From NCBI RefSeq assembly GCF_034702125.1, contig NC_085868.1:25928776-25992775 (forward strand): DNA of 64,000 nt, in the 5' to 3' direction. How positions within the stretch are numbered: position 1 is the first letter of the stretch; each line of letters starts with the position of its first letter. The position numbers and the translations under genes are program-made. This DNA comes from Engraulis encrasicolus. Its lineage: Eukaryota; Chordata; Actinopteri; Clupeiformes; Engraulidae. Shown here piece by piece: positions 29,526-57,400 of the stretch. The notes beneath the pieces were generated by a model. That model was not told where the DNA came from. It did no database searches and saw nothing but the letters and a program-made list of their open reading frames with translations.

Positions 29526-31218
29526 ATACAAAGTATTAAAATGGTTATTACTATTAGTATGTCTGTTCACCTCTGTGACGATGAGGAATCCATTGTGGTG
29601 ACTGTGAGTTCCGTTGGCTATGTTGCCTCTGCGAAAAACTTCCCAACCTTTTTAGGCTGCAACGGATCCGTCAGCCTATCAGGTGCACGAAAAGAGAACC
29701 CCAAGACAACACTATCAACCGTTGACGGACTGTGCAAGTGTGATTTTAAAGGGAAATTGTCAAAGTCATAAGTGGATAAGCTTGACATAATGCTGTTGAA
29801 TACAAAATAAGTGATGTCAGTAAAGTAGATATTAATGGTGATAGAAAGTGCAGATTCACAAGTGCCATAAAAGTAAAAGGTGACACATACAGAAAAGATC
29901 TACAGTTTATAAAACTTACACAATGATTCATATATGGACCAAACAATTCTTACGTGGCACATAAAAGTAGCCCGTTCCTCATACTATATATGTTTTTTGT
30001 GTGGGGATTGCTTGCCATTATATAAAAAGGCTGAAGACCTGATAGAACCTGACAGACTTTGGTCGACATCATCCATGATAAGCATGTGATACATTTTGAC
30101 TTCTTATCACATACTGGTGTTGGAGCTGCACATAAAAATATAGGCCTACTGTACAAGCTGTTTATGGTTATGATGATATGAGCTACAGTAAAGCTTATTT
30201 GTTTTGTCTATTTGCAATGACAAGAGTTTGTTTTACAATCACAAGATGTCCTACAACGGCTTATTTTAAAATTGAAGTTGGCACAATTAAAATCTAGAGG
30301 TGGACAGACAACGAGATGTAGTTTATTCTGTTGACTTTATTGCTTCTCACTTGAACAAAAAATCTTAAAGGCCTTCTCAGTGTGTGTTTTTTACCCTGAG
30401 TGTGTGTACTGTAGGCATTTGGTTGTTTCAACTGAATCTGGCTTCCAATTTTAACCAATCTGTAATTGTTGTTATTATTACATCCACATTAATTCTAACT
30501 TATTTTCCTAAGGAGATCATTTCTTATCACAGTAATTACTTATTAATCAACCTGATATTCAAAGGCCATGAAACCCTGTAGGTAATCATGATGCCATGGA
30601 CCTGCAAATATTCCATCATCACATGATCACAGTGATTCTTGTACAGGCTGCATATGCAAGTCAAGCGTGATAGAAATTGATAGTGTATCTAGCTTTAAAA
30701 AAAAATGAACTTCATTGCCACTGTCATCACTATCAAGACTTTGGGCCTTTGAATTAGTGTGTCTGAACATAACAACAGTTGGTTTCTCTTTCACTCTCTC
30801 TGTGTCCTTATCACAGACGTAAGATTACAACTTGTTTGGTCTTGTAAAGACAAAAAAGACAGGTGATAGACGTGTCATTACCGAACACATCTAACAGTCA
30901 AAAGTGCAAAAAATGCGATACAGGAATCTAGGACAATCCAAATAAATTCCATGCAGCCTTCAACCCTTTTTTATTGCATTTTTATTTAACAAAACAAAAC
31001 AATCTCCTCATTTATTGACCCTGGAAGTTGCCAAGCGGTCAGCAAATGGCCATTTTACATCTCTAGCAGTGAGGACTCAAAGGGCAAAAACATGTTGATT
31101 TTATGTTTATATGTTTTGTTATTGTGTTTTAGTCTTTGCTTTTATTGATTAAATTCAATTCTTTTACTAGATCATTAAAAACAGACGAACAAAAAGAGAA
31201 AGGGAGAAATAACATACA
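29526..31218. other. Intergenic DNA downstream of gene A, including a duplicated block
   Basis: 29553-29590 (TATGTCTGTTCACCTCTGTG) matches the sequence just after gene B (about 53477). The block 30585-30845 matches 62575-62830. No coding exon was recognised in between. Confidence 0.55.
30585..30845 (+). repeat. Segmental-duplication block, partner of 62575-62830
   Basis: The two share CCATCATCACAT..CACAGTGATT, ACTGTCATCA and TTTCTCTTTCACTCTC..TGT..TTATCACAGA.GTAAGAT in the same order and spacing. It marks the downstream part of the unit that was duplicated together with the receptor gene. Confidence 0.75.
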
Positions 31219-31227
31219 ATTATTACA

Positions 31228-31543
31228 TACAGTATATCACGAAAGTGAGTACACCCCTCACAGTTTTTGCAGATTTGTGAGTATATCTTTTCATAAGAAA
31301 GCATTACAGAAATTTCACTTTGACACAATGATTAGTGACCTTTTAACAACATATTTAACCGCTTAAATTTCTTGTTCACTCAGAAAAAAACTAAATACAG
31401 CCATTAATGTTTGAACAAAAGTGAGTACACCCCAGATTAAAATCTGGTAGAGAAGGGGCCGTGTTGGCTCGAATCGTCTCGAAATGAAACGGGATTAAAA
31501 GGGAGGTCATCAGTATGCGTTTCAACCTTTCTTTGCATTGAAC
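31228..31543. mobile_element. Tc1-like element fragment
   Basis: It begins with TACAGTATATCACGAAAGTG and AGTACACCCCTCACA, a terminal sequence I recognise from fish Tc1-like elements, and AAAGTGAGTACACCCCAGATT recurs at 31419. No transposase frame is intact. The following hAT-like element is inserted beside or into it. Confidence 0.6.
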
Positions 31544-33112
31544 CAGGGCTGGACGGGCCATCTGGCGTACCGGGCAAATCCCGGTGGGCCCTCGCGTCTT
31601 TCGGGCCCTCGAGGCCCCGAAATAATAATAAAAAAAAGATATACATTATTTTTTTGCCTGTGACGGTAAAAAAAATGACACATCGGGGCTCATTGGATGT
31701 TTCTCTTGAGGCACATTGGCTTAGTCCAATGAAATGCACTGTTTATCGAAGGCCCGCCCCTCCCTGCAGGCCCTCGCTCGACCCAACTAGTCTGTGTCTG
31801 TCAGCAGCAGCATCATCCGAAGTTTCGTTGACTTGGATGGTGGCTATTCGGTTAATAAAAACTCTGGTGGTGGAGCGGAGGATACAGGACGCTATATGGA
31901 GAAAGAAAGGACTGGCTATGAAAAGCGCATGGAAAAGCGAAAGCAAAAACTAAATAAAAGAAAACTGAGCAAAATGTGCTAAATCACTGACTTGTTCAAA
32001 GCTAAAAGCACCACCTGCCTTGAGCCGTCACGAGATGCTGTGTTGAAGTGAAGCTAGTCTCTGCCCTCTACCCAATTACTACCCTGGCTGGCCAGGCAGA
32101 TTAGCTACAATGCCTCGGCGTTTTTCCCATGTAGCCTGAAACTAAAGAATAAAGATGACGTCCCTCCCCTCTCGCTCAAATCAGTTACACATATGTATTG
32201 ATTTATTTTCTAAAAGTTTTTTTTGTATTGCTGCGCGAGCATAGGCCTATAGATCTTCTGTCTTTACGTGTCTGTCTGTCACAACCACCTGTGCAACTGC
32301 GTCTTTTATTACGTGTTAATTAGGCTGCGGCGCAGCCCCACTTTCGCTTTCTCAAATCCAACAAATATCTTGTTTTAGTCTATTGCTTGTCGTGTCTTTT
32401 GCAACTATGGTTTTAAACTAAATGTATTTTTGCTATCTTTTCCTTCTGTAATGGCATGTCACGTCATTATCAAGACAGTATTATCCTGAGCTGCCTCTTT
32501 GCATAGATGGCTAAGAAAGAAGCCGTCTTTCCGTGCTGTTTGTGAATCGCTTGGTAGATACGCGCTCCCTTTATTGTAATAGCTATGAAACATGGTAGCT
32601 TAACTTTGTTGTTGGAGTGTGTCTGATATTTTACAGGGCCTTCATGAGTTAAATTTTCCTGTGGTGTTCACGGATAGGCTTTTGTATCCATGCAAACACG
32701 TTTTGTTCTGGAAAGCATTTAATCATTGGGATGGATGTTTCAATATCTTCATGGTTGAGGCGACGCGGTTTGGACGCTCCAAGGCGTAGGCTATTCAATA
32801 CGCCTACAAAATAGGCTATTGTACGTAACGTCATCAACCTCTGTTGGAAGCCTAAGTAAGCGGTCACTTGGTTTTGTTGTGGTGAAAAAAATGACGAAAC
32901 CCCCACTGACATAATGACAATCTTGGGCTCTTTTGAATAGTGTCAAGCTGTATACAGTTTATGCCTAGCAACAACTAGAAACGTTTTGGTGTGCGTTGGG
33001 AAAGGGGGGGTGGGTGTTGCCATTTAGTAAGCTCACTGACAGTATCTGTGGACTGGAGCAATTTGAAGCTGAAACATTTACATTTTATTATTATTGTATA
33101 TGGTGTCCATTT

Positions 33113-33195
<83 letters not shown>

Positions 33196-33566
33196 TGAAA
33201 TTGCTTTGCTTAACAAGGTGTTTGTGTCTGTGGGACCTGTTTTCAGTTTTTGATTAAGGGAAATGGTATGAATACTTTTATACATTGAGATTCACTGGCC
33301 AGGAAAATAATCAGGAAAATAGAGTTAGTTGTCCACCTCTCTATCTCCTACCCTCAAACATACTCAGAACTTCACATGCAGGATGAAGGGAACATGAGGG
33401 TACACTGCGACCATCTCCCTAAGAAGGTTATTGTGAGTAGTGATGAAGCATTTTTTCGTGTGAGCTTTTTAATGTAGGCTATATTATATACGATGTCATA
33501 AATACCGATAGGTAACGTGTCGGGCCCTCAGGCGTCAAAAAGTGCCCAGATCCCAGTCCAGCCCTG
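31544..33566. mobile_element. hAT-like non-autonomous element, about 2.0 kb
   Basis: The left end CAGGGCTGGACGGGCCATCT is inverted at the right end (AGATCCCAGTCCAGCCCTG). Flanking octamers are CATTGAAC (31536-31543) and ATTTGAAC (33567-33574), 6 of 8 matching, consistent with an aged 8-bp hAT duplication. No intact transposase frame is present. It contains a (TG)n(GA)n tract at 33117-33196. Confidence 0.75.
33117..33196 (+). repeat. (TG)n(GA)n microsatellite
   Basis: About 63 bp TG followed by about 17 bp GA, inside the hAT-like element. Confidence 0.97.
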
Positions 33567-33574
33567 ATTTGAAC

Positions 33575-34633
33575 TTTTACATTTTGAGTGTGTACCAGCA
33601 GCCTCATGCTGTCATTGTAAGCTACCCTGAGTTTCCTAATGCTGCCTTGTTTGTAGTGGCACCACAGGTGTGCAGTGTTCATTGGTGTACATTACTGTTT
33701 GAAGAGTGAGATCTTGACTGACACGGAGCTCATACTAAATTTATCGCCATTTTTTTCTACATGCTTTTAATCACAGTTTAATGTAACTCCATTGATTTTG
33801 CTTAAAATCTGAAACCTATCCCCCCTTCTGGTTTTCCGATAAATCGCACCGTGCGTACAATTTAATGTATGTGTAAGTAACTTGTAAGGCATGTACTAAG
33901 CAAAATCAGACAGTTGTTAGACATTTATTCGCAAATATCTTGTTCATGCACAATAAGGGATTTATTACCAATATAACCTTAGTAAGGACCTAGTAGACTT
34001 ATTTATGAGTAAGCAGTAAGTGCCAGAATACAATGTGTATAAGCTCCTGGTACACTGTGTGAACAAACCCTGAACAGTGTGAAAACAGATGTGGAATAAG
34101 GGTCCCTATTCTAAAGTGAGGCATTGCTCAGCCCACATGGCTTAGGGCCCCCACATTACCTAGGACCCCCCAACTCTACCCAGCCCCCCTTTGAAAGCAA
34201 AGTGTAAGAGATTATCTAATCCTGCATCTGGTTTAATTTCTTTATATTATATTATTATTTGTATTTTTATTTACATGCATTTACTTTTCCTTGGGATGGG
34301 AATCACGAAAATATCCTTAGGTCCTGTCCTTAAACTTGTGCTGAGGGGCGGCAGAGTTAGCTCCATCTTTACAGCACTGGAATGCGCCAGTGCTCCACGG
34401 GATGATTTCTTTGTTATGAAAGTGCGTACCTACCTTCAGCCTTGTCAGTGCTTGCTTGCACCCTCACACACACATCCACACACGCACAAACACATAAACA
34501 TTGAATAAGTATATAATGGGGGGTGGGGGGGTGTGCTATCTTTTTGGGTACATTTACCTGCGTGAAACGTTAAAATGAGTATTAGCCTTTTGCAACCTAT
34601 TCTATATATAAACTATCATCGTTTTTATTTATT
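33575..34633. other. Intergenic DNA, no gene recognised
   Basis: No convincing exon or repeat end was recognised. Confidence 0.4.
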
Positions 34634-34887
34634 ACCTCCATCAAGGAGGTTATATTTTCGGCCGCATTGGTTTTTCTGTTTGTCTGTTTGCTGTCTGTTT
34701 GTTTGTCTGTCTGCTTGTCTGTCAACAGGATAATTCAAAAAGTTGTGAACAGATTTGGATGAAACTTGGTGGAGTTTGTGGGCGAATTTTGACATTCCAG
34801 TTTCTAATTCCACAATATAAAAGAAGGTAGAAGAAAGACAAAAAATATGGTGTAACATAGTCAAATACTAGCTTCCTTGGCGGAGGT
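34634..34887. mobile_element. Short inverted-repeat element (ACCTCC...GGAGGT)
   Basis: The left end ACCTCCATCAAGGAGGTTAT and right end CCTTGGCGGAGGT are inverted with two mismatches in 13. It contains a TCTG/TTTG-rich tract and GATTTGGATGAAACTTGGTGG, a phrase I associate with a repeat widespread in fish genomes. 254 bp, no coding capacity. Confidence 0.65.
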
Positions 34888-35589
34888 CTGCACTTTCTGA
34901 GTGCATTTTTAGTATTTGTATGTTTATTTATATTGTCATTACATAAGGTTGGCAAAGGTGAAAAAAGAAAATGAATGAAGTAAATATCGCAATGTATCGC
35001 AATAACACATGAATCGCAATGCATCATGATAGAATCGCATCGTGGCATGTGTATCGTGATGCGCATCGAATCGTGAACCCTTTACTAATACCCACCATGG
35101 CAACCATCATTTCCATTAAGTGTATCAGATAGAACACGGTTTGGACTGACATTTCACCATCAAATTTGCCATTTACTCCAAGGGCAGAAAGCGCACTCAA
35201 CCTCAGACATTGGAACAGACCACCTGTGTTGTCAAGTTCTACCACCAAGTTTCACCAATTGCTTGCATCTGGAGGTGTGTGTGTGCGCACGTGCGTTCGA
35301 GTGTGTTCACTTCCCCGCAGGCATACTAAATTAGACTTTAATTAGAGGATAGTACAGATTTTATTTAAAGAAGGTGTTACTCCTGGCCCTAGTGCTTTTG
35401 TCACAGTGTTTTGTCACTGAAGGAGGCGAAAGAACTCTTCCTCTTATATCATTAACCAAAAGGAGTGAGGGTGTATTGATCACTTTGACACTTTCATTTT
35501 ACTGACACGGCTGACAATGTTGTTTCATTGGTTTCAAAAAGGTTTATGATCATTACTATCACACCTTTGAACCTGCATGCAAGATGTAG

Positions 35590-35638
35590 TATATAATAGA
35601 CTGCAGACACTACACTGGGATCAAATTTCTGTGTCAAG
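35590..35638 (+). promoter_or_regulatory. Possible core promoter and non-coding first exon of gene B
   Basis: TATATAATA at 35590-35598 is followed ~20-30 bp later by a short stretch ending in a perfect donor CAAG|GTAAGT (exon end 35638). The next acceptor (TTTCTATAG, 35795-35803) directly precedes the start ATG. A TATA box, a short 5' UTR exon and a 165-bp intron is an economical model but is not proven by sequence alone. Confidence 0.5.
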
Positions 35639-35803
35639 GTAAGTCATCCTCTTCATGTTTTATGGCTATTTATATGTCAATGATATTTTCACATTTTTCA
35701 TGTTAGCTCAAATGTGCTTGATTGTTTAATTCATGTTTGTGATTTATATTTTATAGTATAGAAACATTGATACAAAACTATCATTTTATTTATTTTTCTA
35801 TAG

Positions 35804-52716
<16,913 letters not shown>

Positions 52717-53425
52717 ATCTTACAGACTGCTTATCTCATCCTTCACACAGAGGAATGTGTCAGACGGGGCATTTTCCAGATTGGTCAAAAATCCTCAGTG
52801 GCCGATGATGCTCTACTTCCCCACTACAATTTAGAGAGGAAGGTCCATTAGTCCGTCTGAAATACAGGCAGTATAATTATTATGCCCACTTTCAGTTTTC
52901 CCAAATAGAATCAAAGCCCTTAAAGGTACACTGCGCAGGAAATGGTCAAAAAATGTACTGCAACTATGCTGCTCAATGAAACTGGGTTGCCTATTGCCAA
53001 ATTTGATCTTTTCATTAAAGTTTACTAAGTAATAAACTAATATTTTCTAGTATGACCCAAGTACAGTCATTTTTGCAGCTAAAAATGGCTATTTCTGGAA
53101 ATTCAAAATGGTGGACCATGGAGAAGATCCCTCTTTTCATGTATGAAAAATGCAATTTTTCCAGTCATAATGTATACCGCATGGATTCTGGAAATAAACA
53201 ACTACAAATCTTACACAGGGTACCTTTAATATTCAGATTAAAAACACTGTATACAAATCAATCAGTGCACACAGCTATGCTCACACAGTGGTGTACATAT
53301 TTTTTCGAGAGTGAAATAAAAATGTTATCTACTTGTACTGTAAATTCAGCTCATTGTATTTTCCTGTTTGTAACCATGGATGAAACATGGATGTCATTTT
53401 GAATGAATATCTGTTTTGTAATAAA
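52717..53425 (+). other. Probable 3' UTR of gene B
   Basis: Runs to AATAAA at 53420-53425. It contains CAAATAGAATCAAAGCCCTT (52904), shared with the gene A 3' UTR, which supports both 3' ends. Confidence 0.65.
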
Positions 53426-53801
53426 TGTAAATTTAATTGAGTAAATATTGTTATGTTTGTTTCTATTTGTACATATGTCTGTTCACCTCTATGATGATGC
53501 AAACAGACACAGCGGCGATTCTAGAGTAAGTTGGGGCCCCAAGTGAAAATTCAAAAGAATGAACATTCGCAACAAATCGCCACTAATGTAGTTTAAAATC
53601 TTAACTATTATTCACCCTCTAGGCTTGGGGGCCCCAAGCGGCTGCCTGCCTAGCCTGGTGACAAGATGCGCCTCTGAACAGACAATCCAAGTCATCATAA
53701 AAGTATGAAGTGAAAGAAGTAGTATGAAGTGCTAAGCACTTCAACAACATCTCCAGTGAATAGCCAGCGTGTGCACTGTGCAGTGAAACAGTTATAGAAA
53801 G
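53426..53801. other. Intergenic DNA after gene B
   Basis: TATGTCTGTTCACCTCTATG (about 53477) is shared with 29557, showing that homology of the duplication continues past the genes. Nothing else recognised. Confidence 0.5.
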
Positions 53802-53939
53802 AAAGAAAGAAAGCCCAATGAGAAACTCCAACTCCCATTGTCATTGAACCAATGAATGAATGAATGATTTATTTCTCTCTTCTCACCGTCATTTTGATGT
53901 TTAGTTACATCTCGTTAAAAAGTATAACAGTAACACATT
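53802..53939 (-). mobile_element. SINE tail fragment and a LINE 3'-end fragment
   Basis: 53802-53846 is the tail of the same SINE family as 5371-5687 (minus strand, CTCCAACTCCCATTGTCATTG). The rest of that SINE resumes at 62117. The 53847-53939 piece begins with an AATG/GATT microsatellite tail (AACCAATGAATGAATGAATG) as in the 3' end of LINEs read on the minus strand. Flanking CATTG at 53842-53846 and again in CATTGTGAC across the later insertion point fit a LINE target duplication inside the SINE. Confidence 0.65.
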
Positions 53940-54318
53940 GGCCCTCATTTATCAAAGCAGCGTACAACGAGAATCATGCGCACGTCGTGCGTACATTCTT
54001 TTTCTACGACCGGTTGGCATTTATCAAATCTCATCGTAAGCGCAGGAAAGATGAAATCCTACGACTGCTCTCAGACGGTGTACGCCGTTTTCAAGTTGGA
54101 CTTGAGATGACTATGATCACTATGATATGTAGCGCAACAACTCATTATCATAAATATGTGGCCTACATAATTACAAAATGTTTTTACATTGTATATTTTA
54201 GTTAAGCCAACTTCTACCTGTTTGAATTGGTTCACCCTTCCTGGGAGCGCTGCGTTAATTTGGCATAGGCCAAGAAGAACTTCAAGAGACATCTAATTTG
54301 TGATTTGACGTGATGTGT

Positions 54319-54357
54319 GAATAATTGGGGACTCACTAGTTCGACGCCGTGTCGCCC
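54319..54357 (+). repeat. MULE left target duplication and TIR
   Basis: GAATAATTG (54319-54327) then the terminal repeat 54328-54357. Similarity to the right end continues imperfectly for some 20 bp (GGGTTGT, TAC). Confidence 0.93.
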
Positions 54358-54453
54358 AGAATGGGTTGTGCGTACTCGTTCATGAGAACGCTCGTGCACT
54401 CAACCGCGGTTTATGAGACGCTGCCAAGTGATGAACAAACAGTCAAACGAACA

Positions 54454-57400
54454 ATGACTAACAACGACGACAGTAAGTACTAGCCTACTGTAAATGTAAT
54501 CCATGTCTTCTGTTAGATCACATTATCAGGGCTCTAAATAAGCATCAATCAAAAAACAAAAACAAAACATCTTGCGTTTCCTACGTGTTCTATGTTTGTT
54601 GAAAGGCTCTAAGTAAGCACCCACAAAAAAGCCCAAACATTTACGCTGGTTATGCTATCCACGTAACTTAGCATTTCCTTAAATGTATAGGATTTGTTTT
54701 TTAAGCGTACGTTGTGTAGCCTATTTTGACAGTACATTGTGAACAACAGTGTATGCCTGTTGTGCCGTTTTGATATGTATTTTCCAATCGGAGCTACTGC
54801 TAGAGTTGACATTGACATTGAAATGGGGACATAAACGTTTTGATATTTATTTTCCAATCGGAGCTACCTGCTAGAGTTGACGTTGACATTGAAATGGGGA
54901 CATAAACGTTTGGACACGGCACTTGTGCTGTCCCAGTGAGCCGTGGGCATTTTAAGCTGACGTGAGACATTCATCATTCAACATTTTTCTTTTTTTAACA
55001 CATTATCTAGTTCCATCCTGGGTACCAGCATTCTTTAAAGTCATACAAAGAGGGGATGACTACATCTCTGGAATCGTCCAGACAGAAGAGGAGGCAGAGC
55101 GTTTGCTAGAGATTCATTCAAGGGCCACTCTTACATCTTTTGTCACATGGTAGGTAGGCCTACAAGACCTGTGTCTGAACAGAAAATAATGTCTCCCTTG
55201 CAAATAATACACATACTAGTGTAGTATGAAATTGTGAAACTGCCTTTATGTTTATTTGTAATTCTGATGTGTAATTGTGATTCCAGGTCTGAACACAAGA
55301 AAGAAGCCGGTAAAGTGAGACATGTGTGGCAGGTGGAGGACTACGATGAATGCACCCCTCTTTGTGTGACAAGGCGAATTGCCCTCGCCTGTCATCTTGG
55401 AAAAGCAAAAGGAAAATCAAAGGTAAATAAAACTTATTCAGAAAGAAAATCTGATTGTGTTCCTCAAATAAGTCTGTCCCCCGCCCTATCCCATCAGCCC
55501 CCATCCACTAAACTAGCTACTTTTTTCTGTCCTGCATAGGAAGCACATTGTCAGGAACACGTCTACACAAAAAAGCGTTTCCATGTACAGGATGGGAAAA
55601 AAATGGATTGTCCAGCGAAACTTTTCATCCGGCATGTTACAAGGTGAGCATGTCTGTTCAACTACATTGTTTTTATTTTATTTATTTAACCTTTATTTAA
55701 CCAGGAAAAATAAACCCGTTGAGAGTAAGAACCGGTGTCCTGGCCAAGTGGCGGCTCAAGTTACAAAATTAAAATTAAACAGTTGCATTAAAATAACAAA
55801 TCAAGTAAAATAACACGTCAATTGAAACAGTTACAGACAATAGACTCTGTCTCAAGAGTCTCAAGAGAAAACACAAATGCCCTCTTCCCCTGTTCTATGT
55901 GGAAGCAAGGGACAGAGAGTAACAACTGGCCTTTAGAGCGCAGACCATAAGACTCAATATTCCTCACTGTGATTAGGCTGCAGATGTAAGGTGGCAGTAG
56001 TCCGAGTATTGCCTTGTAAATAAATGTATACCAGTGACTAAGTCTCCTGGTAGTCAGTGAAGACCATTTAACTCTGGCATAGAGTTCACAGTGATGAGTT
56101 TGGGCCCTACAGTTAGTGATGAACCTCAGGGCACCATGATACACAGAGTCAATCTTACTCAGACATTGGGATGAAGCATTCATGTACAGCATGTCTGCAT
56201 AGTCTAAAATGGATACAAACGTTGCAGAGACAAGGCGCTTCTTAACATGAAAGGAAAAACAAATTTTATTTCTAAATAAAAAACCTAACTTTAGTTTAAG
56301 TTTCCTCACAAGATTTTCAATGTGGGCTTTGAACGTCAAAGTATCATCAAGCACATGCACGTTCACTCACAAGCCAGGGGTGTTGAACCTTAACCTAATT
56401 ATGTGAATGTGATAAATGTATCTGACTTCAGCTACAATCGCATGTTTTCTGTACGTTTTTGTTTTTAGATATGACACATTTGCTGTGGAGGATGTGAGGA
56501 GTCATAAAGAAGAGGCAATGAAAAACCTGAAGAAGGCACTTCTCACGGACACTCCACCGACCTCTAAATTCATTCATTTCAAGATCCCACTTCTACATAC
56601 ACACAATCACTCAGTTGGAGCAGGAGCGTGCTTTTCGAGACCTGTACATCCTCAGGTACGACACAAAATCCACGAGATGGTGGCACAAGGCATCACTAAC
56701 ATCGCCTACGTGAAAAGGGCGTTAAAGCAGTTTGTGCTGAAAGAGTTGTGCATACCAGGCCTGCAGAATCCGCATCCCAACGACCACACATTTTTCCCGG
56801 CTAATGCAACTATCCACAATCATATTCACCTGGCACTAGTGGCCGGTCGCTACTCCGCCCTTGACCAGGAAAACCTGGAACAGAAAGTGGCAGCTTGGCA
56901 AGCTGAAGACCCGGGGAACAAAATATTCTTTCGAAAGTGCAGAGGACCAGCTGAGGTATTAGAAAATCAGTTTCTTTTTATTCACCAACATACAAAACAA
57001 AGTAGGCTCCTGCAGAGATATGGAGACATGGTCCTGCTCGATGCCACCTACAAAACTTCAAAATACTCCATGCCGCTCTTCTTACTCGTCGTGAAAACAA
57101 ATGTTGGCTACAAACCAGTAGCACAATTCATCTGTGAACGAGAGTCAACTGAATCAATAGCAGAGGCACTGCGAATTCTCAAGGGATGGAATCCTGCTTG
57201 GCATCCTTTATACTTCATGACAGACTACAGTGAACAAGAGTTGCAGGCCCTCTCCCAAGTTTTTCCATCCTCAAAAACTCACCTCTGCTCCTTCCATAGA
57301 GAACAGGCCTGGCTCCGCTGGACCAAAGATGGTAAGTTTAAAACTTGGTGCCATTTTGTAAACTTAATGAGTGACTGTCATGGACCTAGTCCAGACAGAC

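Noticed and set aside
29541..29771. 76-codon frame downstream of gene A
   Set aside because: It lies just after the polyadenylation signals and has no domain. Its similarity to sequence after gene B is explained by the segmental duplication.
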